Positions 25,716-34,246 of a DNA stretch of 64,000 nt are shown one piece after another. Position numbers and translations under genes: made by a program. The DNA lies in assembly GCF_013170805.1 (NCBI RefSeq), contig NZ_CP051293.1, positions 62,001 to 126,000 of the forward strand, written 5' to 3'. The notes beneath the pieces were generated by a model that had not been told where the DNA came from, made no database searches, and worked only from the letters and a program-made list of their open reading frames with translations. Position 1 is the stretch's first letter. Every line of letters begins with the position of its first letter. Source of the DNA: Mesorhizobium sp. NZP2077 (GTDB lineage: Bacteria > Pseudomonadota > Alphaproteobacteria > Rhizobiales > Rhizobiaceae).

Positions 25716-27227
25716 TTGGCTATCCCGACCTCGAGTTCCCTGCCAGATCCAGCCCTCGTCGCTTTCAACCGCTTCGGCCTCGGCGCGAGGCCCGGCGACC
25801 GCGACAGGGTGGCCCACGACCCGCGCGGCTATCTGAAGGCAGAACTGCGGCAGCCCGACATCGCCCTGATCTCGCTTGACGATCCGGCCTATGCCAGCCT
25901 GCCGGGCAGCACGCCGGCCATCCAAGCCAGCATGGCGGCAAATCTCCAGCGCAAGCTCGACCGCGAGCATATGGCCGCCGCCACGGCGCAGCCGGCAACG
26001 GCGAGCACCCAGAGCATGACTGCCCAGAATATACCTGCAAAGGCCACGCCGGTCCCGACTACGCCTGCCCAAGCCGTGCCGCCGCCCACAGCCCCGGCAA
26101 AGCCCGCGCCGCCAATCGAGGCCGCGCTGTTTCGCGCCGAAGCCCAGGCGCGCTTCGACAAGGCGCTGCGGGCCGAGGCTGGCTTTGTCGAACGTCTCGT
26201 CTACTTCTGGTCGAACCATTTCTGCGTCTCCGTGGCGAAGGACAACATCGTGCGCGCGAGCGCCGGTGCCTTCGAACGGGAAGCCATCCGGCCCTTCGTG
26301 CTTGGCCGTTTCGCCGACATGCTGATGGCGGTCGAGCGGCATCCGGCGATGCTGTTCTATCTCGACAACCAGCAGTCGATCGGTCCGGACTCCCGCGCCG
26401 GCAAGAACCGCCAGCGCGGCCTCAACGAGAACCTTGCCCGCGAGATCATGGAACTGCACACGCTGGGCGTCGGCAGCGGCTATAGCCAGGCCGATGTCAC
26501 CAGCTTCGCGCGCATCCTGACCGGCTGGACGATGGCCGGGCGCGAAGGGCGGCTGGGCGAACCCGGCAGTTCCGTCTTCAACGCCAATGCCCATGAGCCG
26601 GGCGATGCGGTGCTGCTGGGCAAGACCTATCCGGCCGGCGGCATGGGCCAGGCCGAGGCGGCACTCAACGACATCGCCAGCCATCCGGCGACGGCGCAGC
26701 ATATCGCTACCCAGCTCGCCCGCCATTTCATAGCGGATCAGCCGCCGCCGGCGGCGGTCGCGCGTCTGGCCAAGGTTTTCGCCAAGAGCGACGGCAATCT
26801 CCGGGCACTGGCATCGACCCTCATCGACATGCCGGAAGCTTGGTCGACACCCCTAGCCAAGATGCGCTCGCCCTTCGACTACATCGCCGCCATCCGCCGG
26901 GCGGCCGGCCCCAGTCCGGCGAACGATCCCGGCCAGTCGCTCAACTGGCTCAACGCACTCGGCGAGCCGCTCTGGCAGCCGCCGGGACCGAACGGCTTTT
27001 CCGACCAGGCGGACAGCTGGGCATCCGCGGAAGGCATGAAGATCCGCCTCGACATCGCCTGGCAGGCGGCCCGCCAGGTCAAGGATATCGGCAATCCCAA
27101 CGACATGCTCGACGCTGTCATCGGCCCTTCCGCGTCGCCGGAGACGCGGCAAGCGGTCGCCCGCGCCGAGTCCAAGCAGCAAGGCCTGGCGCTGCTGCTG
27201 ATGGCGCCCGAATTCCAGCGACGATAG
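25716..27227 (+). CDS. DUF1800 domain protein
   Basis: A 503 aa protein, start TTG 25716 behind GGAGAG. The family core is plain: AFNRFGLGARPGD near the N terminus, FVERLVYFWSNHFCVSV, GLNENLAREIMELHTLG and the C-terminal MAPEFQRR. An unusual Pro/Ala/Thr-rich low-complexity insertion (about residues 85-130) lies early in the protein. DUF1800 proteins are usually encoded beside DUF1501 proteins, as here, and are thought to work together in the envelope, but no activity is established. No signal peptide is obvious in this copy. Confidence 0.88.
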   Translation: MAIPTSSSLPDPALVAFNRFGLGARPGDRDRVAHDPRGYLKAELRQPDIALISLDDPAYASLPGSTPAIQASMAANLQRKLDREHMAAATAQPATASTQSMTAQNIPAKATPVPTTPAQAVPPPTAPAKPAPPIEAALFRAEAQARFDKALRAEAGFVERLVYFWSNHFCVSVAKDNIVRASAGAFEREAIRPFVLGRFADMLMAVERHPAMLFYLDNQQSIGPDSRAGKNRQRGLNENLAREIMELHTLGVGSGYSQADVTSFARILTGWTMAGREGRLGEPGSSVFNANAHEPGDAVLLGKTYPAGGMGQAEAALNDIASHPATAQHIATQLARHFIADQPPPAAVARLAKVFAKSDGNLRALASTLIDMPEAWSTPLAKMRSPFDYIAAIRRAAGPSPANDPGQSLNWLNALGEPLWQPPGPNGFSDQADSWASAEGMKIRLDIAWQAARQVKDIGNPNDMLDAVIGPSASPETRQAVARAESKQQGLALLLMAPEFQRR

Positions 27228-27273
27228 CGCGAGCCATAGGTCCGGCGCCGACAACTCCCATGGAGACCAAGTC

Positions 27274-28506
27274 ATGAGCCTGCTGTGTGAAACCCCCTCC
27301 CGCCGCGCCGTGCTGACGAGCGGCGGCGCGCTGTTTGCCTGGGCCTATTTGCCCCGCTTTGCCCGCGCCGCCGACAATCGCGATCCGCGGCTGATCGTCA
27401 TCGTCCTGCGGGGCGCGCTCGACGGCCTGTCAGCGGTCGGTCCGGTCGGCGACCCCGACTATGCCGGCCTGCATGGCGACATCGCTCTCTCGCTCGCCGG
27501 GCCGCACGCGGCGCTGCCGCTCGATGGTTTCTTCGCGGTCAATCCGGCGATGCCGGTATTTGCGCGGCTGTTCAAGGCAAACCAGGCGGCGGTGGTGCAT
27601 GCGGCCGCGACGGGCTATCGCGAACGCTCGCATTTCGACGGTCAGGATGTGCTGGAAAGCGGTTTCGCAGGCCCGGGCCATGTCGCCACCGGATGGCTCA
27701 ACCGGGCGCTGGAGAGCCTGCCGGCAGGTGATCGCGTGGCGACGCTTGGCGGGCTGGCTGTCGGACCGTCGACGCCGCTGGTGATCCGAGGTGCTGCCCC
27801 TGTGCTTGGCTGGGCGCCGCAATCCCTGCCGGCGCCGGCCGGCGACCTCGCGGCACGGGTTCTCGATCTCTACCAGCATCGCGACCCGGTGCTGGCGGTG
27901 GCCTTGCAAAAGGGCCTCGATGCCGACCGCATGGCGCTCGACGACCAGATGGGCGCCAAGGTGATGAAGTCGAAGGGCGGCCTCGACAGCGCCGCCGGCA
28001 TGCGGCAGGCCGCGCAAGGCGCCGCCAAGCTGATCGCGGCCGATGATGGGCCGCGCGTTGCGGCACTCGCCTTCGACGGCTGGGACACGCATGTCAACGA
28101 AGGCGGCGCGACAGGCCGGATCGCTACGCTGCTCGGCGGCCTCGACGGCGCCTTCGAGGAGTTCGAAAAGGGGCTCGGCGAGCGCTGGAAGGACACGGCG
28201 ATCGTCGCCATCACCGAATTCGGGCGCACGGCGCAGATCAACGGCACGGTCGGCACCGATCACGGCACCGGCACGGTGGTGCTACTCGCCGGCGGCGCGA
28301 TCAAAGGCGGCCGCGTCATTGCCGACTGGCCGGGATTGAAGCCGGCCCAGCTTTACCAACAGCGCGACCTCGCCCCGACCAGCGATGTCAGGGCGGTGCT
28401 GAAGGGCCTGCTCGCCGACCAGTTCGGACTCTCGGCCTCAGTGCTCGGCGACAAGGTGTTTCCGGAGTCCGCGGCGGTGAAGCCGATGCGGGATCTCGTC
28501 GTATGA
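27274..28506 (+). CDS. DUF1501 domain protein with Tat signal
   Basis: A 410 aa predicted periplasmic protein. The N terminus PSRRAVLTSGGALFAWAYLP is a twin-arginine signal, and the mature protein starts near ARAADNRDPRLIVIVLRGA. Family motifs include LRGALDGLSAVGP, SHFDGQDVLESG, FDGWDTHVNEGG and VVAITEFGRTAQING-like TEFGRT, reminiscent of alkaline-phosphatase-fold sulphatases with possible metal sites (the TDHGTG segment). It is 46 bp after the DUF1800 gene and surely co-transcribed with it. Function unknown. Confidence 0.9.
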   Translation: MSLLCETPSRRAVLTSGGALFAWAYLPRFARAADNRDPRLIVIVLRGALDGLSAVGPVGDPDYAGLHGDIALSLAGPHAALPLDGFFAVNPAMPVFARLFKANQAAVVHAAATGYRERSHFDGQDVLESGFAGPGHVATGWLNRALESLPAGDRVATLGGLAVGPSTPLVIRGAAPVLGWAPQSLPAPAGDLAARVLDLYQHRDPVLAVALQKGLDADRMALDDQMGAKVMKSKGGLDSAAGMRQAAQGAAKLIAADDGPRVAALAFDGWDTHVNEGGATGRIATLLGGLDGAFEEFEKGLGERWKDTAIVAITEFGRTAQINGTVGTDHGTGTVVLLAGGAIKGGRVIADWPGLKPAQLYQQRDLAPTSDVRAVLKGLLADQFGLSASVLGDKVFPESAAVKPMRDLVV

Positions 28507-28590
28507 GAAATTGATATGGCGTCACAGGGGACGCCACCTCTAGCGGAAACGCCCACACCGCTTCGGAGGCGGCGCCGCGTCGATCCGTGA

Positions 28591-28827
28591 TCACCAGTGG
28601 TGATGGCGCCGCCAATGTCCCGGCCCGACTATTATCACGCGACGATGGTTGGGCACGCAACGCCTCCACCGGTTCATGTGCCAGCCACGGCCGCATCTCC
28701 AGCCGACGCTTTCGGCCTGCAACGGAGCGGCGTTGGGCTTTGCTACGGGCAGCGCCTGCGAGCCGATGCTCGACAGCATCAACGTGCCTGCTGCGACTGC
28801 GATTGGCAGAATGTATCTGGTGAGCAT
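28591..28827 (-). CDS. GCG_CRPN-like secreted mini-protein (second copy)
   Basis: A 78 aa protein with a Sec signal (MLTRYILPIAVAAGTLMLSS) and the mature motif CGRGWHMNRWRRCVPN followed by a basic His-rich end (GHWRRHHHW). It is a shortened, more basic relative of the protein at 25324-25602. ATG 28827 is favoured because GGAGG lies eight bases upstream; an ATG at 28842 would overlap that site. It is convergent with the DUF1501 gene. Function unknown. Confidence 0.72.
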   Translation of the reverse strand: MLTRYILPIAVAAGTLMLSSIGSQALPVAKPNAAPLQAESVGWRCGRGWHMNRWRRCVPNHRRVIIVGPGHWRRHHHW

Positions 28828-28982
28828 GATCGTGTCCTCCATGGTTCACATTCCCGGGAACAGCATAGCACTGAGCCGGCTGAAGCCGCGTGAGCGGTCC
28901 GATCACATGTTCGTCAGCGACAAAGCGCTCGCCGAGCGACGACGCCACAGTTCAGCGCGGCGTCGTCTCGTCGTCGCCTTGA

Positions 28983-31900
28983 TCAGGCGGCCTCGACCTT
29001 GGCGACCGGCGCGTCCTCGCCCCGTACCAGTTTGGTCACGCCGGAGAAGTCGAGTTTGCCGGAGCCAAGCACCGGCACTTTCTGGACGACACGCACTTCG
29101 GCAGGCACCATCAGGTCCATGGCGCCATTCGCCTTGGCAAAGCTCAGGAACTCAGCGCGTGTGGCGCCGGGAGCCTCGGTGATGAGAATGAGCTTCTCGC
29201 CCTTGCGCGCATCGGGTACGGAAGCAACCGCCGACAACAATCCTTTCCACAATTCGCCAGCCAGCGCCTCGACGGCGGCGAGCGAAATCATCTCGCCACC
29301 GACCTTGGCGAAACGCTTGGCGCGGCCGCGAATGGTGATGAAGCCGCCCTCGTCGACCGAGACAACGTCGCCAGTGTCATGCCAGCCATCCGGCAGCACT
29401 TCGAGCACGCCCGGCTTCTCGGCGCGCAGATAGCCCGCCATCACGTTGGGCCCGCGGACATGCAGCCGTCCGCCTTCGTCGACACCGGGCACCGGATCGA
29501 GACGATACTCCATGCCGGGCATGATTTTGCCGACACTGCCGGAACGATTGTACATCGGCGTGTTGATGGAGATCACCGGCGCGGTCTCGGTGACGCCATA
29601 GCCTTCCAGGATGCGCACGCCGAACTTTTCCATATAGGTCATGCGCGTCGACGCCTTGACCGGTTCCGCGCCGGCAAAGCAATAACGTATCGAGCGGAAG
29701 TCGTATGGGTGCGCGGTGCGCGCATAGCCGCTGAGGAACGTATCGGTGCCGAAGATGATGGTCGCGTTGGATGCGTAGATCAGTTCCGGGACGAGGCGGT
29801 AGTGCAGCGGTGATGGGTAGAAATAGACCGGCACACCCGAAATCAGCGGCAGCACCGAGCCAGCCGTCAAGCCAAAGGAATGGAAGATCGGCAAGACATT
29901 GAACACCTTGTCGCCCGAGTGGAAGTCGATGCGCGAAGCCGCCTGCGCGGCATTGGCCAGGATGTTGCGGTGCGTAAGGACCACGCCCTTCGGCGTGCCT
30001 TCCGAGCCCGAGGTGAACAGGATCACCGCCGGGTCGGTGGACTTGCGCGGCGCACGCGGCGTCGACTTGCGCAGCAGGCCGAGCAACTTGTCCTTGAGAC
30101 CGATGGTTTTGCGCAGATCGTCGAGCCAGACGATGTCAACCGAGCGGCCGACTTCCTCGACCACCGCGCCGAGCTTTGCCTGCTCGACGAACGCACGAGA
30201 CGTGAGCACAGTCCGGACTTGGGCCGCCTTGCAGGCGGACAGGATGTTGGCCGCACCAGCGGTGAAGTTGATCATCGCCGGCACCTTGCCCGCCGACATG
30301 ACGCCAAGCAGCGTCGCGCAAGAGCCGTTGGCGTTGGGCAGCATGATGCCGAGCGTCTGCTGATCGGCGTAAAGGTTCTGGAATTTCTCGCCAAGCACTG
30401 CGGCCGCCGTCAGCAGCTTGCCATAACTCAGTGAGCCGGTGACCGGATCCTGCACGGCGAGCCGTTTCATGCCGCGTTCATTCGCCGTCAGGATGATCTT
30501 TTCCAGCACCGTCTTGTCGATGTCCTGGGTGCGGAAGACGAGATCCGACATCACCTGATAGAGGGCCGCACCCGCCGCGGCGCGACGCTGGCGGCCCTTC
30601 AGCTCCTGCGGCACTTCGAGCTTGACCGGCTCCAGAATGGTCACCTTGACCTTCGGGAACAGGCGGCGGCGCACATGCTGCGACGTCAGCCGGGAGAACG
30701 GGCTTTTCTCCAGCCCATCGATGCGGATCGGCACAACCATCGAACCCGTCTTGTCGGCGACCATGGCGGCGCCGTCATAGACCTTCATCAATCCGCCGGT
30801 GACGGTGATGCGGCCTTCGGGGAAGATCACCAGAGGATCGCCGCCCTGCACCACCTTGATCAGCGTGCGGGTCGACATCGGCTTGGCCGGGTTGAGCGGC
30901 AGAGCGCGGGCAAGCTTCATGAACGGCTTCATCCACCAGGCCTGGGCGATGGTGTAATCGATGGCGAAGACCGGCTCCTCGTCGGTCAGCGTCAGCGCCA
31001 GCGGACCGTCGAGGAAGCTGACATGGTTGAGTGCCAGGATCGGCGCCTTGCCGGCCGCCTTGAGGTTCTCCATGCCCTCGACCTCCAGGCGAAGGAAGGC
31101 GCGGAACAGGATGGAGACGAAGTCGCGGAACGCGTTGGTCGGCAGGAATTTCAACATCAGCCAGGCAGCAACGGCGTTGGCCACGGCGAGGCCGAACAGA
31201 ATGCCGCCGGTCGAGACTTTCGTCTGGATCACGGCGACGAGAATGCCGCCGACGGTCATGAAGCCGGCGTTGACGATGCTGACGGCAGCGACGACACGGG
31301 CGCGGCGCGCTTCGGGCGACCATGCCTGTACCGCAGCGAAGGTCGGCACCACGAGGAAGGCGCTGGCGATGGCCATGCAGGCGAGGTCGATCGCGACACG
31401 GATCGTGTTTGGCCCGGCGAAGAACAGGCCAAGGGTCTCCGCCTTGGGCGAAGGCTGCATGCTCCAGATGGTCCAGGCCAGATGCAGGCCGAACAGCGCC
31501 AGCAGCGCCGTGCCGACCGGTGCCGGCAGAAGCACGATGCGTCCCTGCGACATCCATGCGGCAATGGCGGAGCCGATCGCGATGGAGACGGCGAACACCG
31601 CGAGATAGACGGTGACGGCGATCTCGTTGCCGCCGAGCGAATCCTTGATCAAGGTCGGCAGGATCGACAGCACGATGGCGCCGATCAGCCAGAACCACGA
31701 CGTCATCAGTCCGGCGCGCCAGATGCGCGTGTCGGTGCGCAATTCTGAGACCTGGCGCCAGGTCGAACGGAAGATGTTCTTGTCGATGACAAGGTCGGGT
31801 GCCGCCGAACCGGTGGACGGGATGTAGCGGCTGACGAACCAGCAGCCGATGGCCAAGGCCATCATGATTGGCCCGAAGACCGTGACTCCGATGCCATCGG

Positions 31901-32390
31901 CGGAAACGACGCCGCCGGCGATGGTGCCTCCGAGGATGGCGGCAAACGTCGCCGACTCGATCCAGGCGTTGGCCTTGGGGAGTTCCTTGCGCTCGAGATG
32001 GTCGGGCAAGATACCGTATTTGATCGGTCCGAACAGCGCCGAGATGACGCCGAACATCAGCAGCGCCGTCATCAGCACCGGGATTGACGACAGCGCGATG
32101 CCGACGACGGAGACTGCCGCCGCGGCGATCTCGGCGAATTTGAGCCGGCGGGCGATCAGGGCCTTATCGAAGCGGTCGGCGATCTCGCCGCCAAGAGCCG
32201 ACAGCAGCAGAAAGGGGGCCATGAAGACGGCCCCCGCCAAAGTGACCAGCGAAGCCGCCTGACCGGCGGCCAGCGTGAAGAGGATCAGGAACACCAGCGT
32301 GTTCTTGAGGAAATTGTCGTTGAAAGCGGACAGGAACTGCGTCCAGAACAGAGGCGCAAAGCGCCGGGACAACATCAGATGCGTGTTCAT
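28983..32390 (-). CDS. Acyl-[ACP]--phospholipid O-acyltransferase, MFS-PlsC-acyl synthetase fusion
   Basis: A 1135 aa three-part protein. Residues about 1-415 are an LplT-like MFS lysophospholipid flippase (FAPLFWTQFLSAFNDNFLKN). About 430-620 is a PlsC-type acyltransferase with NHVSFLD (catalytic H-x4-D) near residue 453 and FPEGR downstream. About 650-1120 is an AMP-forming acyl-ACP synthetase with FTSGSEGTPKGVV near 790, YGVTETAP and the GDV...RGRAKR segment. Together these import lysophospholipid and re-acylate it. I start at ATG 32390; an ATG at 32399 is possible. Three TGAACA-type palindromes lie 148-216 bp upstream. Confidence 0.92.
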   Translation of the reverse strand: MNTHLMLSRRFAPLFWTQFLSAFNDNFLKNTLVFLILFTLAAGQAASLVTLAGAVFMAPFLLLSALGGEIADRFDKALIARRLKFAEIAAAAVSVVGIALSSIPVLMTALLMFGVISALFGPIKYGILPDHLERKELPKANAWIESATFAAILGGTIAGGVVSADGIGVTVFGPIMMALAIGCWFVSRYIPSTGSAAPDLVIDKNIFRSTWRQVSELRTDTRIWRAGLMTSWFWLIGAIVLSILPTLIKDSLGGNEIAVTVYLAVFAVSIAIGSAIAAWMSQGRIVLLPAPVGTALLALFGLHLAWTIWSMQPSPKAETLGLFFAGPNTIRVAIDLACMAIASAFLVVPTFAAVQAWSPEARRARVVAAVSIVNAGFMTVGGILVAVIQTKVSTGGILFGLAVANAVAAWLMLKFLPTNAFRDFVSILFRAFLRLEVEGMENLKAAGKAPILALNHVSFLDGPLALTLTDEEPVFAIDYTIAQAWWMKPFMKLARALPLNPAKPMSTRTLIKVVQGGDPLVIFPEGRITVTGGLMKVYDGAAMVADKTGSMVVPIRIDGLEKSPFSRLTSQHVRRRLFPKVKVTILEPVKLEVPQELKGRQRRAAAGAALYQVMSDLVFRTQDIDKTVLEKIILTANERGMKRLAVQDPVTGSLSYGKLLTAAAVLGEKFQNLYADQQTLGIMLPNANGSCATLLGVMSAGKVPAMINFTAGAANILSACKAAQVRTVLTSRAFVEQAKLGAVVEEVGRSVDIVWLDDLRKTIGLKDKLLGLLRKSTPRAPRKSTDPAVILFTSGSEGTPKGVVLTHRNILANAAQAASRIDFHSGDKVFNVLPIFHSFGLTAGSVLPLISGVPVYFYPSPLHYRLVPELIYASNATIIFGTDTFLSGYARTAHPYDFRSIRYCFAGAEPVKASTRMTYMEKFGVRILEGYGVTETAPVISINTPMYNRSGSVGKIMPGMEYRLDPVPGVDEGGRLHVRGPNVMAGYLRAEKPGVLEVLPDGWHDTGDVVSVDEGGFITIRGRAKRFAKVGGEMISLAAVEALAGELWKGLLSAVASVPDARKGEKLILITEAPGATRAEFLSFAKANGAMDLMVPAEVRVVQKVPVLGSGKLDFSGVTKLVRGEDAPVAKVEAA

Positions 32391-32537
32391 GGCGATTTCC
32401 ATTTTGCAGGACCTGCGACGATGCGCCGGAGGCTCTGCGGGTTGGAGGCGGTGTTTCAATCTCAGTGATATCAGCGAGCTGATTAAACTTCCTTACTGTG
32501 CTTGATGCCCATCCACGGACTTTCGGTCTGCCAGAAA

Positions 32538-32606
32538 TGAACATCGTTCACAATCGCACTCTATCAAGTTTTGAACATTGTTCAAGCAGAAAATGAACAG
32601 CGTTCA
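32538..32606. promoter_or_regulatory. Three tandem TGAACA-N-YGTTCA-like operator palindromes
   Basis: Three 13-bp palindromes occur in 69 bp: TGAACATCGTTCA (32538-32550), TGAACATTGTTCA (32572-32584) and TGAACAGCGTTCA (32594-32606). Arms are TGAAC and GTTCA. They lie upstream of the acyltransferase gene and beyond the end of the iorB-like gene, so they most likely regulate the former. The shape suits a TetR-type dimer, but no such regulator is encoded nearby. Confidence 0.65.
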
Positions 32607-32674
32607 CCGAAGCCGAAAAAGGGCCGGCGGCCGGTGACGTATGTCAGGGTCAGGGCGCCTCAGTTGCCGGGTGT

Positions 32675-34246
32675 CTAACCTGGTCCCAGCGTCGCCACGG
32701 TCTTCAGCGCGCCGTCGAGCATGTCGCCCTTCTCATCCTTCAGCGCCGCCTCGCGCAGGCGGCGGATCCAGTCGGCGGCATCGTCGCGACCCTTCAGCAT
32801 GGGAAGCGCCGAAAGCACGCGGTCGAATTTCGACTGGGCGCGAACATGGGTGTCGCTGTAGCCCTTGATCAGCCGGTGGCAGTTGAGGATTTCGACGGCG
32901 AGCGCGTAGTCCGACGGCACATGGCCGAGCGCCAGTGCGTACCAGCGATCGAGATGGGTCATCTCGACCTTGTGGCGCAGCAGGCTCCGGCGCCAGCGGC
33001 GCAGGCCGCCGATAAACCAGAGGGCAGCGAAGCCGGCGAAGCTGTCGGTGCGGATACGCCGACCGTGGTTGATGCGACGGTCGAGCAAGGCGGCGAGTTT
33101 CGGGCGGTTCTCGATATAGCTGCCCAGCCCCGCCGGCAGCGTGCCGCAAAACTCCTCGATGCGCGGATGGAAATATTCCGTCACCTGCAGGATCGAGCCG
33201 TCCTTGACGCCGACCTCGTTCCGCACGCGTTTGTCACGCGTCGAGCGCGTCTTCAGATCGGCGACGCGGATCATGTCGTCATAGCACAGGGCATTGGCGA
33301 GATGCTTGGCGGCGGCGATGGACAGCGCATGGGCATGGTCGACGCCATCCAGCGCGACGGCCTTGTTCAGCCGGTCGAGGTATTCGCGCCCATAGGCGAT
33401 GTCCTGATAGTCGACGACCTTTCTCAGGCCCCGCAGCGCCATGTCGCGCACGGCTACGGGCATCAGGTCGATGCGGGCGGCCAGCGCCTGCCAGCCTTGC
33501 AACAGGTTTTGCGGGCCGGTCACACGCCCTGCCCCCAGGGTGGATTCGACAATGGCCGGCTCTGCCGGCTTTGGCGCCGGCATCGCCGTGCCGCGTGCGC
33601 GGTGGTAGGCAGCGCTGAAGGCGGCAAGGCTGGCCTTCACGCCGCGCCCTCCGGCACCGATCGCCTGCTCGTAGCTTTCGCGTGTGAACGGCAGCGCGTC
33701 GGACCCAGCCAGCGCGCCAAGCAGGCTGGCCGAAATCATCGAACCGTTGTCGGCGGCGATCTTTTCCATGTCGAAAGCGATGAAGCGTTTGGATGCCGCT
33801 TCCGCCGTCGCATGCACCTTGGAGGACGAGGCGCGACCGTCGCCCGGCTCTATCTTTTCCGACACGGCTGCAATGCGGTGCGAGGAGGCGATCAGCGTCG
33901 TGCGCTCCGGCGTGACGAAACCACGGATGATGGCGCGGCCGGCTTCCATCAATTCGGCGGCGATCAATATATCGACGTCGCCTTGCGACGGTGACAGCGC
34001 AAAGACCGGCAGCCGGCCGGTGTCGCGGGCCATCTCGATATAATAGATCGTGGCGCCGGTGCGTTGCGCCACGCCGGCGACCGACGTCGATTGCGCGACG
34101 TAGCCGTTGCGCTCTGCGACATCGGTGATCCAGTCGGCCAGCACGCCGCCGCCCTGGCCGCCGACGGCCAGCACGGCGAGCTTGATGACGCGCTCGTCGT
34201 CATGGGCGCCGGGGCGAGCGCGGAATGGCGGGACAGCGTCAAGCAT
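32675..34246 (-). CDS. Indolepyruvate oxidoreductase subunit beta-like protein with C-terminal extension
   Basis: A 523 aa partner of the alpha subunit below. Residues about 20-200 form the gamma-type domain of 2-ketoacid oxidoreductases (KLAVLAVGGQGGGVLADWI, STSVAGVAQRTGATIYYIEM). From about 215 on there is a long helical extension that I recall as DUF6537-like in aerobic bacteria and that is absent from the roughly 200 aa archaeal beta subunits. The complex oxidatively decarboxylates aryl 2-oxo acids to aryl-CoA, passing electrons to ferredoxin or a similar carrier. The start overlaps the iorA-like stop by 8 bp. Confidence 0.85.
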   Translation of the reverse strand: MLDAVPPFRARPGAHDDERVIKLAVLAVGGQGGGVLADWITDVAERNGYVAQSTSVAGVAQRTGATIYYIEMARDTGRLPVFALSPSQGDVDILIAAELMEAGRAIIRGFVTPERTTLIASSHRIAAVSEKIEPGDGRASSSKVHATAEAASKRFIAFDMEKIAADNGSMISASLLGALAGSDALPFTRESYEQAIGAGGRGVKASLAAFSAAYHRARGTAMPAPKPAEPAIVESTLGAGRVTGPQNLLQGWQALAARIDLMPVAVRDMALRGLRKVVDYQDIAYGREYLDRLNKAVALDGVDHAHALSIAAAKHLANALCYDDMIRVADLKTRSTRDKRVRNEVGVKDGSILQVTEYFHPRIEEFCGTLPAGLGSYIENRPKLAALLDRRINHGRRIRTDSFAGFAALWFIGGLRRWRRSLLRHKVEMTHLDRWYALALGHVPSDYALAVEILNCHRLIKGYSDTHVRAQSKFDRVLSALPMLKGRDDAADWIRRLREAALKDEKGDMLDGALKTVATLGPG

